NCBI GenBank assembly: GCA_001725415.1
Contig: MEGH01000024.1
Coordinates: 1 to 64,000, forward strand
Direction of reading: 5' to 3'
DNA: 64,000 nt
DNA from: Pseudonocardia sp. SCN 73-27
GTDB taxonomy: Bacteria > Actinomycetota > Actinomycetes > Mycobacteriales > Pseudonocardiaceae
The notes under the pieces are model-generated. The model made no database searches. It worked only from the letters and a program-made list of their open reading frames with translations, and was not told the DNA's origin. The translations under genes were made by a program, and so were the position numbers. Numbering within the stretch: position 1 is the first letter of the stretch; each line of letters begins with the position of its first letter. Shown in pieces: positions 17,048 through 24,881 of the stretch.

Positions 17048-19588
17048 ATGACCAGCACCCTCGCCGACCGGCTGCCCTCCCCCGACGACCCCGACGCCCT
17101 CGTCGAGACCTTCGCCGAGTGGGCGTTCGAGGAGCAGGGCCTGTCGCTCTACCCGGCGCAGGAGGAGGCGCTGCTGGAGCTGGTCACGGGCGCCAACGTC
17201 ATCCTGTCGACGCCCACGGGCTCCGGGAAGTCGCTCGTCGCCATCGCCGCACACGCCGTCGCGCTGGCCCGCGGCGAGCGGACGTTCTACACAGCGCCGA
17301 TCAAGGCGCTGGTCAGCGAGAAGTTCTTCGCGCTGTGCGCGGTTTTCGGCGCCGACAAGGTCGGCATGCTGACCGGCGACGCCGCCGTCAACGAGACCGC
17401 GCCGATCATCTGCTGCACCGCCGAGATCCTCGCCAACATCGCGCTGCGCGGCGGTAAGGGCGCCGACGTCGGCTCCGTGATCATGGACGAGTTCCACTTC
17501 TACGCCGACCCCTCGCGCGGCTGGGCGTGGCAGGTCCCGCTGATCGAGCTGCCGCAGGCACAGTTCCTGCTGATGAGCGCCACCCTGGGCGACGTCACGT
17601 TCTTCCGCGACGACCTCACCCGCCGCACCGGACGGCAGACCGCGGTGATCACGTCGGTGGAGCGGCCCGTCCCGCTGAACTACCGCTACGTCCTCACGCC
17701 GCTGCACGAGACGATCGACGAGCTGCTGCAGACCCACGAGGCGCCCGTCTACGTCGTGCACTTCACCCAGCAGGCCGCCGTCGAACGCGCGCAGTCGCTG
17801 ATGAGCGTCAACGTCTCCTCCAAGGAGGACAAGGCCGCCATCGCCGACCTCATCGGCGCGTTCCGGTTCACCGCCGGGTTCGGCAAGACCCTGTCCCGGC
17901 TGGTCCGCCACGGCATCGGCGTCCACCACGCCGGGATGCTGCCGCGCTACCGACGCCTCGTCGAGACGCTCGCACAGGCCGGCCTGCTCAAGGTCATCTG
18001 CGGCACCGACACCCTCGGCGTCGGCATCAACGTCCCCATCCGGACGGTGCTGTTCACCGCGCTCACCAAGTACGACGGTGTGCGCGTGCGCGGCCTGAAG
18101 GCCCGCGAGTTCCACCAGATCGCCGGCCGCGCCGGCCGGGCCGGCTACGACACCGTCGGCACCGTCGTCGCGGAGGCGCCCGACCACGAGGTCGAGAACG
18201 CACGGCTGCTCGCCCGCGCCGGCGACGACGCCAAGAAGCGCAAGCGGATCGTCCGCAAGCAGCCGCCGGAGGGTTTCGTCGGCTGGAGCGAGAAGAGCTT
18301 CGAACGCCTCCAGACCGCCCAGCCCGAGGCGCTCACCAGCCACTTCGTGGTCACGCACTCGATGCTGCTCAACGTCGTCTCCCGCCCGGGCGACGCCTTC
18401 GCCGCCATGCGGCACCTGCTCGAGGACAACCACGAGCCCCGCGACCGGCAGCGCAAGCACATCCTGCGCGCCATCGCGATCTACCGGGCCCTGCGCGACT
18501 CCGGCGTCGTCGAGGAGCTGCCGTCGCCCGACGCCGAGGGGCGTCGTGTCCGCGTCGTCGGCGACCTCCAGCTCGACTTCGCCCTCAACCAGCCGTTGTC
18601 CCCCTTCGCCCTCGCCGCCGTCGAGCTCCTCGACCGGGAGTCCCCCACCTACGCCCTCGACGTCCTCTCCACCATCGAGGCCACCCTCGACGACCCCCGC
18701 CAGGTCCTGTACGCGCAGGAGAACAAGGCGCGCGGCGACGCCGTCCAGAAGATGAAGGCCGACGGCATCGAGTACGAGGAGCGCATGACGCTGCTCGAGG
18801 ACGTCACCTACCCCAAGCCTCTGGCCGAGAGCCTCGACGCGGCGCTCGAGACCTACCGCCGCGGCCACCCCTGGGTCGCCGACGCCCGGCTCTCCCCCAA
18901 GTCCGTCGTGCGCGACATGTCCGAGCGGTCGATGACGTTCGTCGAGTACGTCGGCTTCTACCAGCTCGCCCGCTCCGAGGGCCTTGTCCTGCGCTACCTC
19001 GCCGACGCCTACCGCGCGCTGCGCCAGACCGTCCCCGACGAGGCCAAGACCGAGGAGCTCACAGACCTCGTCGAATGGCTCGGCGAGCTCGTCCGCCAGG
19101 TCGACTCCAGCCTCCTCGACGAGTGGGAGGCCCTCGCCGCGGGCGCCGGGGCCGGCGACGAACCCACACCGCCGTCGCTGGACCAGGGCCCGGCCGGTGT
19201 CACCCGCAACGTCCGGGCCTTCCGGGTCCTGGTGCGCAACGCGCTGTTCCGCCGCGTCGAGCTCGCCGCCCTGCGGCGCTGGGACCTGCTCGGCGAGCTC
19301 GACAAGGACGCCGGCTGGGACGCCGCCGCCTGGCAGGAGGCGTTCGCCCCGTACTGGGACCTGCACGACGACATCGGCACCGGCCCCGACGCCCGGGGGC
19401 CCAAGCTGGTGACGATCGAGGCCGAGCCGGAGCGCTGGCGCGTCCGCCAGGTCCTCGACGACCCCGCGGGCGACCGCGACTGGGCCATCACGGCCGAGGT
19501 CGACCTCGCGGCCTCCGACGAGGCCGGCGAGGCCGTCGTCTGGGTCACCGGCGTCTCCGACGCGACGGACTGGGCGCTCCCCTCGTAG
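17048..19588 (+). CDS. Ski2-like DEAD/DEAH-box helicase with C-terminal DUF3516 domain
   Basis: The 846-residue protein begins with superfamily-2 motifs: STPTGSGKSLVAIAAHAVAL (Walker A about 55-62), TAPIKALVSEKFF, GDAAVNETAPIICCTAEIL, DEFH (147-150), LLMSATLGD, then GVHHAGMLPRYRRLVE, GTDTLGVGINVPIRTVLF and QIAGRAGRAGYD. The C-terminal half (from about 400) is the actinobacterial DUF3516 extension. It probably remodels RNA or ribonucleoprotein; the substrate is unknown. ATG at 17048 follows the only 272-bp divergent spacer here, which it shares with the pseudo-ligase/kinase gene. I see no clear promoter or hairpin in that spacer. Confidence 0.88.
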   Translation: MTSTLADRLPSPDDPDALVETFAEWAFEEQGLSLYPAQEEALLELVTGANVILSTPTGSGKSLVAIAAHAVALARGERTFYTAPIKALVSEKFFALCAVFGADKVGMLTGDAAVNETAPIICCTAEILANIALRGGKGADVGSVIMDEFHFYADPSRGWAWQVPLIELPQAQFLLMSATLGDVTFFRDDLTRRTGRQTAVITSVERPVPLNYRYVLTPLHETIDELLQTHEAPVYVVHFTQQAAVERAQSLMSVNVSSKEDKAAIADLIGAFRFTAGFGKTLSRLVRHGIGVHHAGMLPRYRRLVETLAQAGLLKVICGTDTLGVGINVPIRTVLFTALTKYDGVRVRGLKAREFHQIAGRAGRAGYDTVGTVVAEAPDHEVENARLLARAGDDAKKRKRIVRKQPPEGFVGWSEKSFERLQTAQPEALTSHFVVTHSMLLNVVSRPGDAFAAMRHLLEDNHEPRDRQRKHILRAIAIYRALRDSGVVEELPSPDAEGRRVRVVGDLQLDFALNQPLSPFALAAVELLDRESPTYALDVLSTIEATLDDPRQVLYAQENKARGDAVQKMKADGIEYEERMTLLEDVTYPKPLAESLDAALETYRRGHPWVADARLSPKSVVRDMSERSMTFVEYVGFYQLARSEGLVLRYLADAYRALRQTVPDEAKTEELTDLVEWLGELVRQVDSSLLDEWEALAAGAGAGDEPTPPSLDQGPAGVTRNVRAFRVLVRNALFRRVELAALRRWDLLGELDKDAGWDAAAWQEAFAPYWDLHDDIGTGPDARGPKLVTIEAEPERWRVRQVLDDPAGDRDWAITAEVDLAASDEAGEAVVWVTGVSDATDWALPS

Positions 19589-19678
19589 CGGTTCGTGTCG
19601 GCTGGGATCGGAAGGATTCGGTCCCAGCCCTCGGCGCGGCACACTTCTGTGTTGGGCGTGTCAATGTATGGTTTACAC

Positions 19679-20068
19679 ATGAAGTACGACGAAGCCCAGC
19701 GCTGGCTGGCCAAAGCCGGGCCCTTTCCCGACTCCGGCGAGCCGTCCCTGGTCGAGCAGCTCGACCGGCTCAAGGAGCTCGCCGCGAAGGACGCGTTGCC
19801 GCACAGCGGGATCGCCGTCTGGTACGCCCTGGTCCAGGAGATGCGACGGCTGGCCGACTACTACGAGCGCGACCTCATCCGCGGCCTGCGCTCCGACGGC
19901 ATGACCTGGGCGCAGGTGGCCCACGCCGTCGAGGCGCAGCTGTCCAGCCGGCAGGCCGCGCACGCGAAGTGGAAACGCCTCATCGACCCTGGACGCCGCA
20001 CGACGACCGGCGACATGCGCCGCGGCGGTCGCCCCAAGGACCCGCCCGCCCTCTCCCCCGGCGAGTGA
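19679..20068 (+). CDS. Small protein with a helix-turn-helix-like segment, unknown function
   Basis: The 129-residue protein is charged and helical. A segment near residues 65-95 (RGLRSDGMTWAQVAHAVEAQ) resembles helix-turn-helix regions of small actinobacterial regulators, and the tail is basic (MRRGGRPKD). ATG at 19679 is preferred over an upstream start at 19595. A TATGGT hexamer at 19667-19672 would place the transcript start on the ATG itself, so the gene may be leaderless. A perfect 42-bp palindrome just after the stop may end the transcript. Confidence 0.6.
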   Translation: MKYDEAQRWLAKAGPFPDSGEPSLVEQLDRLKELAAKDALPHSGIAVWYALVQEMRRLADYYERDLIRGLRSDGMTWAQVAHAVEAQLSSRQAAHAKWKRLIDPGRRTTTGDMRRGGRPKDPPALSPGE

Positions 20069-20071
20069 GCC

Positions 20072-20113
20072 CGTGAGTGGCAATAGTGGCTATAGCCACT
20101 ATTGCCACTCACG
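20072..20113. repeat. Perfect long palindrome, copy A of an intergenic GTGAGTGGC element
   Basis: Left arm GTGAGTGGCAATAGTGGC (20073-20090), centre TATA, and the exact reverse complement to 20112. One further C-G pair extends it to 42 bp. It lies between convergent genes and could form a 19-bp stem terminator. A second element at 40941-40980 has the same outer ten bases and the same GGC/GCC inner clamp but different, still complementary, stem bases. Confidence 0.9.
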
Positions 20114-20288
20114 ACCGTCTGCGAACGCGGACCGGGCGGACCCCGACGAGTTCGCCGAGTTCGACTCCAGGCTGGTTCGATCATGGTCCAGACCAGTTCG
20201 ACGTCAGTGTCCGGAGCTGGATCGCCCGAGTCGCGTCAATGATTCGTTGTCATCGAGGGGGGCTGCCGCCGAGTGCCGGCGGGCGGGG

Positions 20289-20729
20289 TCAGTCCGGGCG
20301 GCGCAGCCTCGCCGCCACGAACTCCACGACCCGGGTGGCGGCAGGGAGGTCGGCGTCGACGTCGTCGGGGTGGACCTCTCCCCCGAGGTACTCGACCTCG
20401 TTGCGACGCCGACGGACCCGGTCGAAGGGCCGCAGCGCCTCGGCGCGGGCGTGCATGGCGACGACCGCGCGCTGCACCGCCAGGTGCCCTCCCCTGCTGG
20501 TCGCCCGCAGCCCCTGCGCGGCGAGCAGCGCGGCGCAGGCCTTGCGCATGGCGTCGTAGAGGGCGGTGTAGGCGAGGTCGGGGTCGTCGTCGGCGAGGGT
20601 GCGCGCCGACTCCAGGTGCCGGCGCGCCGACGCGACCGCACGGGCCGCGGCCTCGGGATCGGCGGGCACGCGTTCGAGCCGGCCGGCCGCGAGCAGGGCG
20701 TCGAGCTCGCGCTGCCCCTGCCGGTCCAC
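20289..20729 (-). CDS. HEPN-domain protein, probable toxin of an MNT/HEPN pair
   Basis: The 146-residue all-helical protein has the HEPN layout: helix ARAVASARRHLESARTL, then DLAYTALYDAMRKACAALLA, and a C-terminal helix with the basic motif FDRVRRRRNEVEYLGGEV. The motif takes the place of the R-x4-6-H catalytic site and here reads R-N-E-V-E-Y. It follows the nucleotidyltransferase gene by nine bases on the same strand, the usual MNT-HEPN arrangement in which the MNT protein neutralises the HEPN by AMPylation. With no histidine in the motif, whether it is an active RNase is uncertain. Confidence 0.75.
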   Translation of the reverse strand: MDRQGQRELDALLAAGRLERVPADPEAAARAVASARRHLESARTLADDDPDLAYTALYDAMRKACAALLAAQGLRATSRGGHLAVQRAVVAMHARAEALRPFDRVRRRRNEVEYLGGEVHPDDVDADLPAATRVVEFVAARLRRPD

Positions 20730-20738
20730 CGGGCGAAC

Positions 20739-21326
20739 CTACCCGCGCGGGACCGGCACCCGTGGCGACTCGCGGACGCGGGTCACGAACCCGTCGGCAC
20801 CGGTCCCCCAGCGGCCGGGGGCGACGACGGTCGCGTTGACGGGCAGGCCGATCCGTTCCTCGGCGCGGGTCGCCGCGTCGTGGACGGCGTCGCGGTCGGG
20901 GGTGCCGACGACGAGGACGTCGACGTCGGCCGGGGGTGCGCCGCGTTCCCCCCGGTGCCGCGCGGCCCACGACCCGAACACCTCGAGGACGTCGATCCCG
21001 TCGACGTCGGCGAATTCCTCGGCGAGCACCTGCACCGGGCCGAAGCTCAGCGTCACGAGCTCGGCGAGGGGCGCGACCGCGGGCGAGGCGGGGTCGGCGG
21101 AGACGAGCCGGGCGTTGCCGATGCGGCGCGAGCGCAGGATGCCGGCGTCCTCGAGGCGGGTGGCCTCGCGCTGGACGGCGGCGAGTGATCCTCCGGTGCG
21201 GGTGGCGAGGGCGGTGAGCGTCAGCTCGGTGCCGGGCACGACGAGGAGGACGGCCAGCAGATCGCCCTGGAGTCGGCTGCGGAACACCGGCAGCAGCGGC
21301 GGTGCGGGAGCTACCACATCACGCAA
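20739..21326 (-). CDS. Winged-helix/minimal nucleotidyltransferase (MNT), probable antitoxin
   Basis: Residues about 15-95 form a MarR/ArsR-like winged helix (SRLQGDLLAVLLVVPGTELT, SLAAVQREATRLEDAGILRS). Residues 110-190 are a minimal nucleotidyltransferase with the pattern VFGSWAARHRGERGAPPADV then DVLVVG, giving the metal-binding D-x-D. TTG at 21326 or GTG at 21317 can be the start; both lie inside a perfect 32-bp palindrome, so the protein probably represses its own operon. It pairs with the downstream HEPN gene. The DNA-binding extension is longer than in a bare MNT. Confidence 0.78.
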   Translation of the reverse strand: MRDVVAPAPPLLPVFRSRLQGDLLAVLLVVPGTELTLTALATRTGGSLAAVQREATRLEDAGILRSRRIGNARLVSADPASPAVAPLAELVTLSFGPVQVLAEEFADVDGIDVLEVFGSWAARHRGERGAPPADVDVLVVGTPDRDAVHDAATRAEERIGLPVNATVVAPGRWGTGADGFVTRVRESPRVPVPRG

Positions 21327-21345
21327 GATACCTTGCGTGATGTGG
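21314..21345. promoter_or_regulatory. Perfect palindromic operator over the MNT/HEPN start
   Basis: Arms CCACATCACGCAAG (21314-21327) and CTTGCGTGATGTGG (21332-21345) flank ATAC. The left arm covers both possible start codons of the winged-helix MNT gene. A 14-bp perfect dyad fits a dimeric winged-helix repressor. On the minus strand TATCTT in the centre could be a -10 element, implying a leaderless transcript. Confidence 0.7.
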
Positions 21346-21387
21346 GATCACCAGCCGGCCTGTCAATCGGTCGTTCACATCGTGTGG

Positions 21388-22586
21388 TCAGCCGATGTCG
21401 CTGCGCGGCAGCAGCCGGTCCGCGATCATCTTCGCCTGGATCTCGCTGGTCCCTTCGAAGATGGTCGTCAGCCGGGCGTCGCGCCAGTGCGGTCCACCTG
21501 GTGCTCGGTGGTGTAGCCGTTGCCGCCGTGCAGCTGGATGCCGTCACCGGTGACCTCCGCGGCCATCTCCGTGGCCAGCAACTTGACCATCGCGGCCTCG
21601 CGCCCGCACGGCTCGCCGAGGTCGATCAGGTGCGCGACGTGCTGGTAGAACGCCCGCGCCTGCTCCACCCGCGCCGCCATCCGGGCCAAGGTGAACCGGA
21701 CCGCCTGGAAGTCGCCGATCGGACGCTCGAACTGCCGGCGCTGCTGCAGGTACGCGATGCAGTCCTCCACCGCCGCGCGCGCCAGCCCCACCGCGCGGGC
21801 CGCCGTGTGGACGCGTGCGATCGTCAGCCAGCGCTGCGTCTCGGCGAACCCACCCGCGGTGATCTCGTTGGCCGCGGGCACGCGCAGCCCGTCGAACTCC
21901 AGGTCCCATGTGACGAAGCCGTGATAGCCGATCTTGTCGATCGGCGAGCCGGTGAGCCCGGCCGGGAACGTTCCCGGGTCCTTCTCCACGAGCAACGTCG
22001 CCAGCCCGGCCGACCGCTTCTCCCCCGGCTCCGGGTCGGCGGTGCGCACGAGCACCTGGATGAAGTCCGCCGCCTTCGCATTGCCGATCCAGCGCTTGCG
22101 CCCGGTGAGGACGAAGTCGTCGCCGTGGCGCTCGGCCCGGGTGGAGACGGCCGCGAGGTCGGACCCGGCGTCGGGTTCCGACAGCGCGATCGCCCCGATC
22201 CACTCCCCCCGCGCGCTGCGCGCCAACAGCTCCGCGCGGCGCTGGGCGTCGCCGACACCGGTCCCGGCGCCCTGGGCACGGGCGATGATGCTGCCGACGC
22301 TCATCCACGCCCGCGCCAGCTCCTCGGCCACCATGCAGTACTCGTAGGCGCCGAGGCCGAGGCCGCCGTACTCGGTGCCGACGGTGATGCCGAAGAACCC
22401 CAGCTCCCCCATCTCCGCGAGCAGCGACCGCGGGATCTCGCCCTTCTGCGGGTCGAGCTCGTTCGCGACGGGGAGCACCCGGTCCATCGCGAACCGGCGG
22501 GCGGTGGCCTGGAGCGCGACGCGGGCGTCGGTCCGGTACTGCGGCGGGACCTCCGGCAGCGGGGGCGGGAGGAGATCGTCGTCCAT
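21388..22586 (-). pseudogene. Acyl-CoA dehydrogenase, frameshifted before the catalytic C-terminal segment
   Basis: ATG at 22586 starts a typical dehydrogenase: GFFGITVGTEYGGLGLGAYE, AIALSEPDAGSDLAAVSTRA, VGLARAAVEDCIAYLQQRRQ and QLHGGNGYTTEHQV. At about 21490 one base is missing. The open frame runs to TGATPG and stops at 21468, after 372 residues. Reading one base over restores HWRDARLTTIFEGTSEIQ and RLLPRSDIG, ending at 21388 for a 399-residue protein. The lost part includes the FEGTSEIQ motif, whose Glu is the catalytic base in most family members. The cause is either a real deletion or a sequencing error. Confidence 0.85.
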
Positions 22587-22660
22587 CCGCCGGTTGTGCC
22601 ACACCCCGCGGAGACGCGCACCCCGGGACGGCCGCGAACCTGACCGGGCGGACGGGCCGG

Positions 22661-23167
22661 TCAGAGCCGGCGCAGGCCGTCGAGGACGCGGGCGAGCAGG
22701 GCCTGGTCGGGTGCCGCGGCCGTCGCGGTGCCGTGGACGTGCAGGGCGCCGGCGGCGACGAGGTCGCCGATCAGGACGCGCGCCACCCCGAGCGGAACAC
22801 CGACGGTCGCGGCGACCTCGGTCACGGAGCAGGCGACGGCGCACCGGTCGAGGACGGCGCGGTGGGCGGGCGAGGGCACCGCCGGACCGGCGCCGGGCCG
22901 GGTGCCGACAAGCGTCTCCAGCCCGAGGTCGACCGGCGCGTGTGTCCGCCCACCGGTGAGGACGTAGGGCCGGACCGACAGCCGCGCTCCGTCGCCGGGG
23001 AGCTCGGGTCCGGGGACGGGGATCGCCGCGGTCGCGGGCTCCTCGGGGGCGGCGGCCGGCTTCTCCCGGGCCTCCCGCCGACGCCGCGGGGCTCCGCCGA
23101 AGCGGGCACCGGTCCGCCCGACGACCGGTCCCCCGTCGTCGGGTCCGCGATCTGGCACGTCCGGCAC
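22661..23167 (-). CDS. DUF742-family protein (conservon CvnD-like), orphan
   Basis: The last 110 residues match DUF742: SVRPYVLTGGRTHAPVDLGL, ETLVGT, AVACSVTEVAATVGVPLGV, ARVLIGDLVAAGAL and ALLARVLDGLRRL. The first 55 residues are Pro/Ala/Arg-rich. GTG at 23167 is chosen; the frame continues to 23461 but upstream residues look non-coding. DUF742 proteins normally sit in four-gene conservons with a sensor kinase, a Roadblock/LC7 protein and a small GTPase. None of those partners is adjacent, so this is an isolated copy whose partners must act in trans. Confidence 0.8.
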   Translation of the reverse strand: MPDVPDRGPDDGGPVVGRTGARFGGAPRRRREAREKPAAAPEEPATAAIPVPGPELPGDGARLSVRPYVLTGGRTHAPVDLGLETLVGTRPGAGPAVPSPAHRAVLDRCAVACSVTEVAATVGVPLGVARVLIGDLVAAGALHVHGTATAAAPDQALLARVLDGLRRL

Positions 23168-23337
23168 GCTCCACCTCCACCCGCCATCCGACGTGACCCG
23201 TGTTGCAGGGTCGTGTCGTGGACGTTCCGCGGCCGTGACGATCCGTCGGTCGCACCAGGGCGATCCGCCCCACACCGGACCCGGCGCACCGGGCCGGGAA
23301 CTGTCCGCGACGGCGTGGGCCCAGTAGTTTGCCCGGC

Positions 23338-24864
23338 ATGATCCGCACCTCGGCCGTCGGACGCATGTGGTTCGCCGCGACGGCGGTCGTGGTGGTGGTC
23401 GCCATCGTGATCCAGGCGGTCGTCGCGGCGCAGGGCAATCCGTACTCGCTGTTCGACACACCCGGTGAGCGGCTGGCGAACATGCTGGCGTTCTTCACGA
23501 TCCTGTCGAACCTGCTGGTCGGGATCACGTTCGCGGCGATCGCACTGCGCCAGGGCCCGTACCCGCGGCTGCTGCGCGTGCTGCACCTCGACGCGGTGCT
23601 GGGCATCGCGGTGACGGGCATCGTCTACAACCTGGTGCTTGCGCCGCTGTTCGACCTGTCCGGCGCGGCGTGGCTGGCGAACCTGCTGCTGCACGTGGTC
23701 GTCCCGATCATGGCGGTGCTGGGTTGGCTGGTGTTCGGGCCGCGCGGCCTGGTGGACACCACGACGGTCCTCCTGTCGACGATCTACCCGATCCTGTGGC
23801 TGGCGTTCACGCTGGTCAGGGGCGCGGTGACCGACTGGGGCCCCAACGCGCCCTGGTACCCGTACCCGTTCGTCGACGTCGGCGAGCTGGGCTACGGGCG
23901 CGTCGCGATCAACTGTGCCGTGATCGCGGTGCTCTTCCTGGGGCTCGCGTTCGGGGCGAAGGCCCTCGACGCGTTCCTGACGCGGCGGTTCCACCCGGAC
24001 GCGGCGACGACCGCCGCGGCGGGCAGCGCGACCCGGACCACGCCGCGATCGGGTCCCGACGCCGCGCCGGCCGCAGGCGCCGCCGCGCACCCGCCCGTCC
24101 GGATCGGCGTCCAGCTCCAGCCCCAGCACGCCGACTACGCCCGCATCCGGGCCGCGGTCGCCGAGGCCGAGGAGGCGGGGGTCGACGTCGTCTTCAACTG
24201 GGACCACTTCTTCCCGCTGCGCGGAGACGCCGACGGCAAGCACTTCGAGTGCTGGACGATGCTGGGCGCCTGGGCGGAGGCGACGGAGCGCGTCGAGATC
24301 GGGGCCCTCGTGTCGTGCGCCGGGTACCGCAACCCGGAGCTGCTGGCCGACATGGCCCGCACCGTGGATCACATCAGCGGCGGGCGGCTGATCCTGGGCA
24401 TCGGGGCGGGCTGGTTCCGCCGCGACTACGACGAGTACGGCTACGACTTCGGCACCCCGGGCTCGCGGCTGGCCACCCTGGCCGACGCGCTGCCCCGCAT
24501 CCAGGCCCGCTGGGAACGGCTCAACCCGCCCCCGACGCGGACCATCCCGATCCTCGTCGGCGGCGGTGGGGAGAGGAAGACGTTGCGCTGCACCGCCGAG
24601 CACGCCGACATCTGGCACGGCTTCGGTGACGCCGAGACGATCGCGCACAAGAGCCGGGTGCTCGACGAGCACTGCGCCGACGTGGGCCGTGACCCCGCGG
24701 CGATCGCCCGCTCGGCGGGGGTGCAGTCGGCGCCGGAGGAGGTCGCCGACGCGATGCTCGCCGCCGGGGTCACGCTGTTCACGATCGGCGTCGGCGGCCC
24801 CCGCTACGACCTGGGGCTGCTGCGCGACTGGATCGCCTGGCGCGACGCGCTCCCCCGGGCCTGA
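23338..24864 (+). CDS. Fusion of a Pr6Pr-like membrane domain and an LLM-class F420-dependent oxidoreductase
   Basis: Residues 1-225 form about six membrane helices typical of Pr6Pr/FAR-17a-like proteins (NPYSLFDTPGERLANMLAFF, TILSNLLVG, HLDAVLGIAVTGIVYN, DWGPNAPWYPYPF). After a 35-residue Ala/Thr/Pro linker, residues about 258-508 are a complete luciferase-like oxidoreductase (RIGVQLQPQHADYARI, VVFNWDHFFPLRG, HISGGRLILGIGAGW, ILVGGGGERKTL). These are normally separate proteins. ATG at 23338 is used. The oxidoreductase would sit on the cytoplasmic face of the membrane; substrate unknown. The sequence is one uninterrupted frame with no start-like codon context at the junction. Confidence 0.85.
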   Translation: MIRTSAVGRMWFAATAVVVVVAIVIQAVVAAQGNPYSLFDTPGERLANMLAFFTILSNLLVGITFAAIALRQGPYPRLLRVLHLDAVLGIAVTGIVYNLVLAPLFDLSGAAWLANLLLHVVVPIMAVLGWLVFGPRGLVDTTTVLLSTIYPILWLAFTLVRGAVTDWGPNAPWYPYPFVDVGELGYGRVAINCAVIAVLFLGLAFGAKALDAFLTRRFHPDAATTAAAGSATRTTPRSGPDAAPAAGAAAHPPVRIGVQLQPQHADYARIRAAVAEAEEAGVDVVFNWDHFFPLRGDADGKHFECWTMLGAWAEATERVEIGALVSCAGYRNPELLADMARTVDHISGGRLILGIGAGWFRRDYDEYGYDFGTPGSRLATLADALPRIQARWERLNPPPTRTIPILVGGGGERKTLRCTAEHADIWHGFGDAETIAHKSRVLDEHCADVGRDPAAIARSAGVQSAPEEVADAMLAAGVTLFTIGVGGPRYDLGLLRDWIAWRDALPRA

Positions 24865-24881
24865 CCCCGCACGGACCGCTG

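Noticed and set aside
19595-19678. Longer N-terminus for the small gene ending at 20068
   Set aside because: The extra 28 residues have non-coding-like codon use, and an ATG with a -10-like element immediately upstream is a better start.
20171-20185. CTGGTTCGATCATG occurs here and again near 32418
   Set aside because: A 14-base match is expected several times by chance in a 64-kb window, and the flanks do not align.
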